NCBI RefSeq assembly: GCF_010725885.1
Contig: NZ_AP022600.1
Location: 806,001 to 870,000, forward strand
Direction of reading: 5' to 3'
Source of the DNA: Mycolicibacterium tokaiense
GTDB taxonomy: Bacteria; Actinomycetota; Actinomycetes; Mycobacteriales; Mycobacteriaceae
Length of the DNA: 64,000 nt
In this document: piece after piece, positions 26,887 through 37,380 of the stretch
How positions within the stretch are numbered: position 1 is the stretch's first letter
How the letters are laid out: every line of letters starts with the position of its first letter
Notes under the pieces: generated by a model
What the model saw: only the letters and a program-made list of their open reading frames with translations
Databases searched by the model: none
What the model was told of the DNA's origin: nothing
Translations under genes and position numbers: made by a program

Positions 26887-27738
26887 ATGACCACACGAGT
26901 ACTCATCACCGGAGCCACCGGAGGCGTGGGCTCCAGCATCATCGAACAACTCCGCGACACCGGGATCCAGGTGCGCGCGACGTGCCGCCGGCCCGAGTCC
27001 CGACGCTGGCCCCAGCTGGACATGGTGCCCGGCGACCTCGACCAACCGCACACGATGCGACCCGCCCTCGAGGGTGTCGAGGCAGTCTTCCTCTACAGCT
27101 TCGCGCAGCCGGATTCTCTCCCCGCGCTGGTCGAGGAGATAAAGCACGCGGGCGTCGCCAAGGTCGTCGTGCTGTCGACGATCGACACCACGCGTGACGA
27201 GCCCTTCGTCGAATACAACAAGCAGCGCCACCTCGCGGTGGAGAACGCGGTCATCGACGGTGGCTTCACCACCGTGTGTCTGCGCCCGGGCGCATTCGCC
27301 CGTAACGCGATCCGCTTCTGGGCCAACCAGATTCGGCAGCGCCGCGTGGTCGGGCTGCCATTCCCTGAGTCCCATCAGGCGCCCATAGCCGATGAGGACA
27401 TCGCCGCCGTGGCGGTACGCGCACTGACCACCTCACAGCTCGACGGGGACAGAATCGTCCTCACCGGGCCCGAATCGTTGACCATGCGGACTCAGGTGGG
27501 CCTGATCAGCGAGGCCATCGGCATGGCAATCGAGATCGACGTCCTGTCCGAGGCTCGAGCCCGGGCACTCTACGGGCAGATGCTGCCGCCGGCATACCTC
27601 GATCTGCTCATGGGTCAATGGGCATTCGAGGTGAACGAGGACGCCGTCGTCACACCGGCGGTCGGTGAGATCACCGGCCGGGCGCCCATCGCCTTTCGCG
27701 ACTGGGCGGCGCGCCACCGCGACGCCTTCCGACGCTAG
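26887..27738 (+). CDS. NmrA-like NAD(P)-binding SDR family protein
   Basis: The 283-residue protein has the atypical short-chain dehydrogenase nucleotide motif VLITGATGGVGSSIIEQLRD at the N-terminus, and VVVLSTIDTTRDEPFVEYNK where the active-site YxxxK would be; only a tyrosine-asparagine-lysine remnant is seen. It therefore resembles NmrA/HSCARG-type redox sensors or NAD(P)-dependent epimerases more than classical dehydrogenases. The ATG at 26887 follows GAGGGAG by 5 bases. Divergent LysR neighbour suggests induction by a small aromatic or electrophile (inference). Confidence 0.83.
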   Translation: MTTRVLITGATGGVGSSIIEQLRDTGIQVRATCRRPESRRWPQLDMVPGDLDQPHTMRPALEGVEAVFLYSFAQPDSLPALVEEIKHAGVAKVVVLSTIDTTRDEPFVEYNKQRHLAVENAVIDGGFTTVCLRPGAFARNAIRFWANQIRQRRVVGLPFPESHQAPIADEDIAAVAVRALTTSQLDGDRIVLTGPESLTMRTQVGLISEAIGMAIEIDVLSEARARALYGQMLPPAYLDLLMGQWAFEVNEDAVVTPAVGEITGRAPIAFRDWAARHRDAFRR

Positions 27739-27753
27739 ATCTCCCGGCGCCGG

Positions 27754-28659
27754 CTAGAGCGGCAGCACCTCGGCGAGCTGCTTGAGCGCCTCCCGCGGAT
27801 CGTCGGTCGGGCTCTCCCCCAGGACCTGGATGACGACGTGGTCGGCGCCGGCGTCCAGATGCGCGGTCACCGCAGCCGCGGCCTCGTCCACCGAACCCAT
27901 CCCGACGACCGCGCGGGCCAGCCGGTCGGATCCGCCGTGCACCAGATCGGACTCGTCGAAGCCCTGTCGCAGCCAGGAATTCCGGTAGTTGGGCAGTCCG
28001 CTGTAGACGTTGAGGTGCCCGTGGGCGTACCGCAGTTGCTGCTCCTCGCTGCCGCCCACCACCACCGCCTGCTCGGAGACGATCCACTTGTCCGGGCCCA
28101 GGATGGAGCGTGTGGTTGCCGTCTGTTCCGGAAGCACCAGATAGGGATGGGCGCCGTCGGCCAGTTCGCCGGACAGCTCGATCATCTTGGGACCCAGAGC
28201 CGCCAGCAGCCGGACCGGGCGCCCCGCACCGGGCTCGATCGCCTCGGGCAGAGCAGCCATCCGCTCCAGATAGCCACGCATGGTCGCCAGCGGCTTGGCG
28301 TAGGTGCCGCCCATGCCGTGCTCCACCAGCGGCGCGTGGCTGACACCCAGGCCCAGCACGAAGCGGCCCGGATAGAGCGCCGAGAGCGTGCGGGCCCCCG
28401 ACTCCGCGGCCGTGGCGATGCGGACGTGGATGTTGGCGATGCCCGTGCCGATCACCAGCCGCTGCGTGGCCGCCAGCAGCGCCGCCGACTGGGTGAGGCA
28501 CTCCTTGCCGGTCACCTCGGGGATGAACAGCGACCCGTAGCCGAGCTGTTCGATGTCCCGGGCCACCTCCTGCGCCGCGGTGATGGGCCAGGTGTCCGAC
28601 GCCCACCAGACACCGATCCGAGAGGGAAAGTCGATTCGCGCACGAGGGCTGTTGGTCAT
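27754..28659 (-). CDS. LLM class F420-dependent oxidoreductase
   Basis: The 301-residue protein has the luciferase-like monooxygenase TIM-barrel pattern: IGVWWASDTWPITAAQEVAR at the N-terminus, RFVLGLGVSHAPLVEHGMGG after about residue 95, and ADHVVIQVLGESPTDDPREA at the end. Mycobacteria use coenzyme F420 in most such proteins, so hydride transfer with F420 is likely, the substrate unknown. The TAACAT at 28673-28668 lies 8 bases before the ATG and overlaps the coxE stop, so it may have its own leaderless promoter despite sitting 11 bp after coxE. Confidence 0.88.
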   Translation of the reverse strand: MTNSPRARIDFPSRIGVWWASDTWPITAAQEVARDIEQLGYGSLFIPEVTGKECLTQSAALLAATQRLVIGTGIANIHVRIATAAESGARTLSALYPGRFVLGLGVSHAPLVEHGMGGTYAKPLATMRGYLERMAALPEAIEPGAGRPVRLLAALGPKMIELSGELADGAHPYLVLPEQTATTRSILGPDKWIVSEQAVVVGGSEEQQLRYAHGHLNVYSGLPNYRNSWLRQGFDESDLVHGGSDRLARAVVGMGSVDEAAAAVTAHLDAGADHVVIQVLGESPTDDPREALKQLAEVLPL

Positions 28660-28670
28660 GCTGACCGATG

Positions 28671-29861
28671 TTAAGCGGACAGCACCTTGACCAGTTCACG
28701 CAGCCCCACCAACGAGTTGGCCGGGAGGAAGACATCGCAGTACGGCAGGGCTGCCGCCATGGGCCGCACCAGCGGCACGTACCCCGAAGCGGCCGCCCTC
28801 GGGTTGAGCCAGACCACGGTGTGCGCCCGGCGCGACAACCGGGCCATCGCGTGCTCGAGCACCTCCGGCGGGTCCGAATCCCACCCGTCGGAGGCGATCA
28901 CCACCACCGCACCCCGCACCGCCGCTCCGTGCACACCGCTCAGCAGCGCCGCCAGCCCCGCGCCCAGGTGGGTGCCGGAGTAGCGGTCCTCGACGGCGTC
29001 GTTGGCGCGCGCCAGCGCCACCTCGGCGCTGCGGTGGGCCAGCACCGGTGTCAGCCTGCGCAGCGAGGTGGCACAGGCGAACACCTCCGGCCGCAGCACC
29101 GTGGCATGGATCGCCGCCGAACGCATCAGGTGCAGGTAGACCCCGACGTACGGCTGCATGGATCTGCTGACGTCGCAGATCAATACGATGCGCCGCGGCC
29201 GGAGCATACGGCGGGACAACGCCAATCGCAGCGGCTCCCACCCGGTGCCGCGGGACGCGCGCAGCGTGCGACGCAGGTCCACGCGCCTGCCGTGCGGACT
29301 CGAGGTGTGACGCAGGCTGCGCCGACGCGGCCAGGTGGCGCCGGCGCGTTCCAGCCACGTGCCGATGAGCTGCAGGTCGGCGGCGTCGAACTGGTCGAAC
29401 GGTTCGTCGGCACGGGCGGCGAGACGGCTGGGCAGGACGTCGAGGACCAGGCGCTCGGTGTCGGCCGACGCCCCGGCCCGCACCGCCGCGGGCCGCGTCG
29501 ACCACGGCAGCCCGCCGTCAGGGCCGGCACCACCGTCCGCACCCTCCATCGATTCCGCTGCCGATACCCGTTGCAGTAGAGATGATGTGAGGCTCGATGG
29601 ATCCAATCCCAGCACGGCGTCACCGAAGACCGCGGCAAACACGTCGTCGAATACCGGAAGGTCATCGGCCCGGCTGCAGAGTGTCACGCGCGCCGTCCAG
29701 TACAACTCGCTCAAGACAACTGGCTGCAGCAACGCCAGCGCCTGCACCAACGATGCCGGGCCACTGGGCGGCACCGCGACACCCGCAGTGCGCAGCCGGG
29801 CCACCAGCGCGACGGCGAACGCCGCCCGGTCCACCCCGCGCAGTACCAGCGGCGTGGCCAT
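28671..29861 (-). CDS. coxE: CoxE-like VWA domain protein (CO dehydrogenase maturation)
   Basis: The 396-residue protein ends with a von Willebrand A domain whose MIDAS motif is RIVLICDVSRSMQPYVGVY (DxSxS), followed by VVIASDGWDSDPPEVLEHAM. CoxE works with the AAA+ MoxR-type CoxD in building the Mo-Cu-S active site of aerobic CO dehydrogenase, as known from Oligotropha. It overlaps the coxG stop by one base (TGATG). It corresponds to Rv0368c by order. Residues 1-200 are a helical region common to CoxE proteins. Confidence 0.88.
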   Translation of the reverse strand: MATPLVLRGVDRAAFAVALVARLRTAGVAVPPSGPASLVQALALLQPVVLSELYWTARVTLCSRADDLPVFDDVFAAVFGDAVLGLDPSSLTSSLLQRVSAAESMEGADGGAGPDGGLPWSTRPAAVRAGASADTERLVLDVLPSRLAARADEPFDQFDAADLQLIGTWLERAGATWPRRRSLRHTSSPHGRRVDLRRTLRASRGTGWEPLRLALSRRMLRPRRIVLICDVSRSMQPYVGVYLHLMRSAAIHATVLRPEVFACATSLRRLTPVLAHRSAEVALARANDAVEDRYSGTHLGAGLAALLSGVHGAAVRGAVVVIASDGWDSDPPEVLEHAMARLSRRAHTVVWLNPRAAASGYVPLVRPMAAALPYCDVFLPANSLVGLRELVKVLSA

Positions 29862-30535
29862 CAGCCCCGGCGGGACACCCGCCGCGCCACGGCCACCGCG
29901 ATCAGCAGCACCACGACCGCGACGGCAGCGGGCAGGTACTTCTTCAGCGCCGTCCCACCCGCGAGTTCGATCAGGTCGATGGGTGCCGGCTCCTGGGCGG
30001 GGGGTACGACGGTGGGCCGCGGTGCGCTCGGCGCCGGCTCCGCAGCGGCGACGTCGCCGACGACGGGGCTGGGACCGGGTTCGGGCGCCTTGTCTGCGGC
30101 CAGCTTGGCCTCCAGCGAATCGACGAACTGCCCCAGCAGTTTCTCCGAAACCTGTTGCAGCATACCGCTGCCGAACTGGGCCAGCTTGCCGACGATCTTG
30201 AGGTCGGTGTCCACGACGACGCGGGTGACGTCACCGGTCTGGTGCAGCTGGGCGGTCACGGTGGCGGCCGCGTTACCGGTGCCGCGGGCTTCCTTGCCCT
30301 TGGCGTCGATCACCGCACGGTAGGTCCCGGTGTCCTGTTCGACGAAGTGCACCTTGCCGTTGAACTCGCTGGTCACGGGGCCCACCTTGATCTTCACCTT
30401 GCCCAGCACGTCGTCGCCCTCGCGACCGGTCATCTGCGCGCCCGGCATCAGCGGGATCACCTGCTCGAGGTCGTTGAGCACATCCCAGGCCTTGTCGATC
30501 GGGGCGCTGACGGTGAACTCGTTGGCGATCTTCAT
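29861..30535 (-). CDS. coxG: CoxG-like SRPBCC protein with C-terminal membrane anchor
   Basis: The 224-residue protein has an N-terminal SRPBCC (START-like) domain, residues 1-145: FTVSAPIDKAWDVLNDLEQV, PLMPGAQMTGREGDDVLGKV and the DTDLKIVGKLAQFGSGMLQQ stretch. A proline-rich linker follows and then a C-terminal transmembrane helix (LPAAVAVVVLLIAVAVARR). CoxG is proposed to anchor CO dehydrogenase to the membrane and to deliver quinone. It lies between moxR (34 bp) and coxE in the operon. Confidence 0.9.
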   Translation of the reverse strand: MKIANEFTVSAPIDKAWDVLNDLEQVIPLMPGAQMTGREGDDVLGKVKIKVGPVTSEFNGKVHFVEQDTGTYRAVIDAKGKEARGTGNAAATVTAQLHQTGDVTRVVVDTDLKIVGKLAQFGSGMLQQVSEKLLGQFVDSLEAKLAADKAPEPGPSPVVGDVAAAEPAPSAPRPTVVPPAQEPAPIDLIELAGGTALKKYLPAAVAVVVLLIAVAVARRVSRRG

Positions 30536-30569
30536 GGTGTCCGGATCCTCTCGGGGTCAACTGCTGTCT

Positions 30570-31451
30570 TCACTGCGGGCAGTACTGCGCAAACGCGGTT
30601 TCCAACGCATCGCGGTCATCGGGTGTCTTGGCCAGCGCACCCAGGCTCATCAGCGCCGTAGCGGCGCCGGCCGGCGCCAGGTCGGCGACACCCAGCGCGG
30701 CCAGGGCAGCCACCCAGTCGATGGTCTCGGCCACCCCGGGTGCTTTGTCGAGGTCGAGATCGCGGGCTGCGCCGACGAACTGGGTGGCGTGTGTGATGAG
30801 CGCCGCGCTGGCCCCGGTGACGGTCCGGCGCACGATCTCCGCGGCCCGCATCGGGTCCGGGTAGTCGATCCAGTGGTAGAGACAGCGCCGCCGCAGCGCG
30901 TCGTGCAGGTCGCGGCTGCGGTTGGAGGTCAGCACCGCGATCGGCGGCCGACGTGCGGTCAGGGTGCCCAGTTCGGGAACGGTCAGGGTGGACTCACCCA
31001 GGAACTCCAGCAGCAGTGCCTCGAATTCATCGTCAGCACGGTCGATCTCGTCGATCAACAGCACCGGGCGTGCCTCGCCGGCATAGCGGACACACTGCAG
31101 GATCGGACGGTCCACCAGATAGGCCTCGGTGTAGAGATCGGCCTCACTAATCGCCGCACCCTGCGCCTCGGCCAGCCGGATGGACAGCAGCTGACGCTGA
31201 TAGTTCCAGTCATAGAGCGCTTCGGCGGCTGTCAGACCCTCATAACACTGCAGCCTGATCAGCGGTGAACCCAGGATGGCGGCAAGGGTTTTGGCCGCAG
31301 AGGTCTTACCGACGCCGGGCTCGCCCTCGAGCAGCAGCGGCCGTCCCATCAAGACCGCGAGGAAGAAGGCGGTTGCGGTGCCCTCGTCGATCAGGTGATC
31401 GTGGGCGTCGAACCGGCGCACCACGTCGGCGACGTCGCTGAAGGCCGTCAT
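30570..31451 (-). CDS. coxD: CoxD-like MoxR family AAA+ ATPase
   Basis: The 293-residue ATPase has Walker [20 protein letters not shown] (residues about 36-54), Walker B PVLLIDEIDRADDEFEALL and the MoxR sensor region VLTSNRSRDLHDALRRRCLY. It is taken to start at the ATG at 31451, which overlaps the XdhC stop (ATGA). MoxR proteins partner with VWA proteins such as CoxE; CoxD remodels the apo-enzyme so that sulfur and copper can be inserted. In M. tuberculosis this is Rv0370c, by order. Confidence 0.9.
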   Translation of the reverse strand: MTAFSDVADVVRRFDAHDHLIDEGTATAFFLAVLMGRPLLLEGEPGVGKTSAAKTLAAILGSPLIRLQCYEGLTAAEALYDWNYQRQLLSIRLAEAQGAAISEADLYTEAYLVDRPILQCVRYAGEARPVLLIDEIDRADDEFEALLLEFLGESTLTVPELGTLTARRPPIAVLTSNRSRDLHDALRRRCLYHWIDYPDPMRAAEIVRRTVTGASAALITHATQFVGAARDLDLDKAPGVAETIDWVAALAALGVADLAPAGAATALMSLGALAKTPDDRDALETAFAQYCPQ

Positions 31452-32332
31452 CGGGGCTCTGGCCGGGCGGCGTAGGCGTCCCGGCAGCCGGCGCCGCAGA
31501 ACCAGTAGGACACTCCGTCGAGGTGCAGAACCAGCGTGCCGGGCCCGGCGGTCACGGTCATCCCGCACACCGGGTCCACCGCCTCCGCCGCAGGCGTGAC
31601 CCCGCCCCCGGCGGGTGCCAGACCGTCGACCCTGATGCCGCGGATCACCTCGGCGATGATCGAGACCGCGATCTCGGACGGGGTTCTGGCCCCGATGTCG
31701 AGACCGACGGGGGTGTGGATGCGCGCGCGTTCGGCGTCGTCGAGGTCGAGTCCGGACAACACCGAGGAGCCCCGGACGCGGCTGGCCACCAACCCGATGT
31801 ACCCGACGCCGGCATCCAGTGCGGCCCTGATCTGGCCTGCCTCCGCGCCGCCGTGGCTGGCGATCACCACCGCGCTGACGCCGGCCAGATCACCGGGGTG
31901 ATCGTCGCGCGTCACGTCGTACCCCAGGGTGGTGCACAGGTGCGCCAGGGCGTCGGCGATGGGCGTGGTGCCGCAGATGTGCACCAGCGGCGGTGGCACC
32001 TCGGGCACCAGGAAGATCTCCAGCGCCCCACCGGACAGGCACGGGTTCACCACCACACACGCACCGGGCGCCTCCGGAAAGTGGAGGTCCCCGTCGGGCA
32101 GCACCCGCAACAGCACACTCTCGCCGGCCTGCAGCGCACCGAGGGCGGCCCTGCGCACCGAGGTCTGGGCACATTGTCCGCCGACAAAACCCTCGATCGT
32201 GCCGTCGGCCAACAGGATTGCCTCGTCGCCGGCGTGGGCGGAGGTGGGCTGCTGCGCCCGCACCACGGTGGCGTGGACAAACGGGGTGCGATCCAGTCGC
32301 AGCTGCCGCACCCGTTCGCCGATGGTCTGCAT
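31448..32332 (-). CDS. XdhC-family maturation factor fused to a YHS domain
   Basis: The 294-residue protein has XdhC features: the N-terminal GFVGGQCAQTSVRRAAL (GGxC loop) at about residues 48-64, and a Rossmann-like second domain with GVGYIGLVASRVRGSS and PVGLDIGARTPSEIAVSIIA. The last 40 residues form a YHS metal-binding domain: DPVCGMTV (Cys256) and SYWFCGAGC (Cys279, Cys283). XdhC/CoxF proteins handle the molybdenum cofactor and its sulfuration. The YHS fusion suggests a metal, possibly copper, role in Mo-Cu cluster assembly, which is inference. It lies 11 bp after coxL and overlaps coxD. Confidence 0.86.
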   Translation of the reverse strand: MQTIGERVRQLRLDRTPFVHATVVRAQQPTSAHAGDEAILLADGTIEGFVGGQCAQTSVRRAALGALQAGESVLLRVLPDGDLHFPEAPGACVVVNPCLSGGALEIFLVPEVPPPLVHICGTTPIADALAHLCTTLGYDVTRDDHPGDLAGVSAVVIASHGGAEAGQIRAALDAGVGYIGLVASRVRGSSVLSGLDLDDAERARIHTPVGLDIGARTPSEIAVSIIAEVIRGIRVDGLAPAGGGVTPAAEAVDPVCGMTVTAGPGTLVLHLDGVSYWFCGAGCRDAYAARPEPR

Positions 32333-32343
32333 CCGGCCCCTCC

Positions 32344-34727
<2,384 letters not shown>

Positions 34728-34731
<4 letters not shown>

Positions 34732-35210
34732 GCGGGGCTCACCTCCGTCGAATCCTGATGGCGCGCAGCCCATTGCACGGAGCGCACGATGGTGGTGTAA
34801 CCGGTGCACCGGCAGATCTGACCGGAGATGGCCTCGCGGATCTCCTCTTCGGTGGGGTCGGGGTTCTCCCGCAGCAGCGCCCGGGCGGTGATCATCATGC
34901 CCGGGGTGCAGAATCCGCACTGCAGACCGTGGCACTGCATGAAGCCCTCCTGCACCGGGTCCAGCCGACCGTCGACCTCGAGGCCTTCAACGGTGATCAC
35001 CGAGTGTCCCGAGGCCATCGCGGCGAGCATGGTGCAGGACTTCACCGGCTCGCCGTCCACCTCCACGACGCACGTTCCGCAGTTGGAGGTGTCGCAGCCC
35101 CAGTGGGTGCCCGTGAGCCGCAGCTGGTCACGCAGGAAGTGCACCAACAGCATTCGGGGTTCGACGTCGGCGCTGACCTGCTCGCCGTTGACGGTCATCG
35201 TGACAAGCAT
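34728..35210 (-). CDS. coxS: Aerobic CO dehydrogenase small subunit (2Fe-2S)
   Basis: The 160-residue subunit carries two [2Fe-2S] clusters. The plant-ferredoxin-like domain uses Cys39, Cys44, Cys47 and Cys59 (GCDTSNCGTC...C). The helical domain uses Cys98, Cys101, Cys133 and Cys135 (CGFC and CRC). It relays electrons from the molybdenum centre in CoxL to FAD in CoxM. Length is typical. It lies between coxM (15 bp) and coxL (4-bp overlap), and the order M-S-L matches cutBCA of mycobacteria. Confidence 0.96.
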
Positions 35211-35225
35211 GATGTGGGGGCTCCT

Positions 35226-36116
35226 CTAGTTGCCGCTGGGGACGGGGGCGTTGCGTACACGGTCGACGGAGGTACGCAGCGTGCGGATGGTCAGTTCACC
35301 GGCGAGGTGACGCTTGTAGTCGGCGCTGCCGCGCATGTCCGATGTCGGTTCGCACGCGCCGGCCGCAGCCCGGCCGGCCTCGGCGTAGGTCTGTTCCTCC
35401 GCCGGCTTGCCGACCAGTTCCGCAGCGAGCGCGCGCAGCGCCTCGGCGTCGGGTTCCACCGCGGTCAGGCCCACCCGCGCGGCCGCGATCAGCCCGTCCT
35501 CGACGGTGACGGCGGCGCCGGCGGCCGCCACCGCCCAGTCCCCCACTCGCCGCTCCACCTTCGCGTAAGCACTGGAGGTGTTCAGCCGCAGCGGTATTCG
35601 GACCTCGATCACCATCTCGTTGTGCGCCAGAGCGGTCTCGTAGGGCCCCAGCAGGAAGTCGTCGATGTCGATTTCCCGTTCCCCGCCCGGACCCCGGGCC
35701 AGCACGGTGGCGCCCAGCACCGCGCACACGGTGGTCAGATCTTCGGCCGGGTCGGCCTGACACAGCGAGCCGCCGACCGTGCCGCGGTTGCGCACCACCG
35801 GATCGGCGATCACCCGTTCGGCGTCGCGGAAGATGGGGCACACCTGCGCCAGCGGGTCGGACTCGAGTACTTCGCGGTGACGGGTCATGGCGCCGAGTCG
35901 GGCCAGCGTCGGATCGGTGACGACGTAGGACAGCTCCGCAGCCAGGTCGTTGATGTCCACCAGATACTCGGGGTTGGCGATGCGAAGTTTCATCATCGGC
36001 AGCAGGCTGTGCCCGCCGGCGACGATCAGTGCGCCCTCCCCCAGCCGGTCCAGAAGTCCGACGGCGTGATCGACACTGGTGGCGCGTTCGTACTCGAATG
36101 GGCCGGGAACCTGCAT
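35226..36116 (-). CDS. coxM: Aerobic CO dehydrogenase medium subunit (FAD-binding)
   Basis: The 296-residue subunit has the FAD_binding_5 motifs AGGHSLLPMMKLRIANPEYL (residues about 32-51) and RGTVGGSLCQADPAED (about 112-127), followed by the C-terminal CO dehydrogenase flavoprotein domain. It passes electrons from FAD to the quinone pool via CoxG or a similar anchor. The ATG at 36116 has GAGG 7 bases upstream. The 58-bp gap to coxI has TTGACG (36178-36173, minus strand) and TATCGT (36150-36145), a possible but badly spaced extra promoter. Confidence 0.95.
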   Translation of the reverse strand: MQVPGPFEYERATSVDHAVGLLDRLGEGALIVAGGHSLLPMMKLRIANPEYLVDINDLAAELSYVVTDPTLARLGAMTRHREVLESDPLAQVCPIFRDAERVIADPVVRNRGTVGGSLCQADPAEDLTTVCAVLGATVLARGPGGEREIDIDDFLLGPYETALAHNEMVIEVRIPLRLNTSSAYAKVERRVGDWAVAAAGAAVTVEDGLIAAARVGLTAVEPDAEALRALAAELVGKPAEEQTYAEAGRAAAGACEPTSDMRGSADYKRHLAGELTIRTLRTSVDRVRNAPVPSGN

Positions 36117-36174
36117 GTGATGGGCCTCACAATCGCCGAAGGTGACGATAGTGTGGGCCCGACTGAGGGCGCCG

Positions 36175-37335
36175 TCAATACCTGGTTAAGGAATCACTTA
36201 ACTCACTCGAGAAGCCCTGCTCGTGGTGGATTCGGCCGGGCGTCTCGGCCAGCGGGCGGCCCTGCCCGCCCCACTTGCGGGCGACGATCTCGGCGGCGAT
36301 CGACACCGCCGTCTCCTCGGGGGTGCGCCCGCCGAGGTCGAGTCCGATCGGGCTGGAGAGCCGGTCCAACTCGGAATCCGACAGCCCCGCCTCACGTAGT
36401 CGCTGCATCCGGTCCTCGTGGGTGCGCCGGGACCCCATGGCGCCGATGTAGGCCACCTGCGGCAACCGCAGCGCCACCTCCAGCAGCGGAACGTCGAACT
36501 TCGGGTCGTGGGTGAGCACGCAGATCACCGTGCGCGCATCGATGGCGTCGGCCTCGACCTGGGCGTTCAGGTAGCGGTGCGGCCAGTCCACCACCACCTC
36601 GTCGGCGGTGGGAAACCGTGCGGCAGTGGCGAACACCGGCCGCGCGTCGCAGACGGTGACGCGGTATCCGAGGAAGGTGCCCTGTGCGGCCACCGCGGCG
36701 GCGAAGTCGATGGCGCCGAACACCAGCATCCGGGGCCGCGGCGCGTAGCTCGCGACGAACACCTCCATGCCCTCGCCCCGGCGCTGGCCGTCCGGGCCGA
36801 AGGTGAGCACCTCGGTGCGGCCGGCCGCCAAGAGGCCCCGCGAGTCGTCTGACACCGCGGCGTCGGCCCGCACCGATCCCAGACTGCCCAGCACGTCGTG
36901 CGGTCGCACGATCAGCCGCCGACCCAGCCACGCGGGGTCGGGATGACGGATCACCGTGGCCACTGCGGTCGGGCGGTGGTTCGCGATGTCCTCGGCCACC
37001 GACTCGAACTCCGGGAAGGTGGCCTGCGACACCGCCTCGACGAACACATCGAGGATGCCGCCGCAGGTCAGACCCACCTCGAAGGCGTCGTCGTCGCTGA
37101 CCCCGTAGCGCTGCAGCACCGGGATACCGGTGCCCGCCACCTCGGCGGCCAGATCGTAGAGAGCTCCTTCGACGCACCCGCCGGACACCGAGCCGCTGAC
37201 AGTGCCGCCCGGCGCCACCACCATCGAGGCACCGGCGGGCCGCGGGGCCGACCGGAACGTGCGTACCACCGTCCCGACACCCGCCGTCTCACCGGAGCGC
37301 CACACGGACATCAGATCGTTCAGAACTTCGCGCAC
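36175..37335 (-). CDS. CoxI/XdhC-family CO dehydrogenase maturation factor
   Basis: The 386-residue protein is a complete XdhC/CoxI protein. The N-terminal domain has VSGSVSGGCVEGALYDLAAE (the conserved GGCVEG loop), and the C-terminal Rossmann-like domain has YIGAMGSRRTHEDRMQRL and SPIGLDLGGRTPEETAVSIA. Such proteins bind the molybdenum cofactor and help its sulfuration before insertion. It is first in the minus-strand cox operon. TAGATT (37347-37342, minus strand) lies 6 bases before the GTG at 37335, a leaderless promoter that abuts that of the divergent LysR gene. By order it is the Rv0376c homologue. Confidence 0.9.
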   Translation of the reverse strand: MREVLNDLMSVWRSGETAGVGTVVRTFRSAPRPAGASMVVAPGGTVSGSVSGGCVEGALYDLAAEVAGTGIPVLQRYGVSDDDAFEVGLTCGGILDVFVEAVSQATFPEFESVAEDIANHRPTAVATVIRHPDPAWLGRRLIVRPHDVLGSLGSVRADAAVSDDSRGLLAAGRTEVLTFGPDGQRRGEGMEVFVASYAPRPRMLVFGAIDFAAAVAAQGTFLGYRVTVCDARPVFATAARFPTADEVVVDWPHRYLNAQVEADAIDARTVICVLTHDPKFDVPLLEVALRLPQVAYIGAMGSRRTHEDRMQRLREAGLSDSELDRLSSPIGLDLGGRTPEETAVSIAAEIVARKWGGQGRPLAETPGRIHHEQGFSSELSDSLTRY

Positions 37336-37380
37336 GAATCCAATCTAGTTGCACCGGAGATCGGGCCGTACTCTCATCGC
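37336..37380. promoter_or_regulatory. Back-to-back leaderless promoters of coxI and the CutR-like gene
   Basis: Only 45 bp separate the GTG of coxI (37335) and the GTG of the LysR gene (37381). TAGATT on the minus strand and TACTCT (37369-37374) on the plus strand each sit 6 bases from their start codon. A LysR protein bound here would meet both promoters, so shared control is likely. Confidence 0.6.

Noticed and set aside
36145..36178. Independent sigma-A promoter for coxM
   Set aside because: TTGACG and TATCGT are present but 22 bases apart, too far for a normal promoter; coxM is more safely placed in the coxI transcript.
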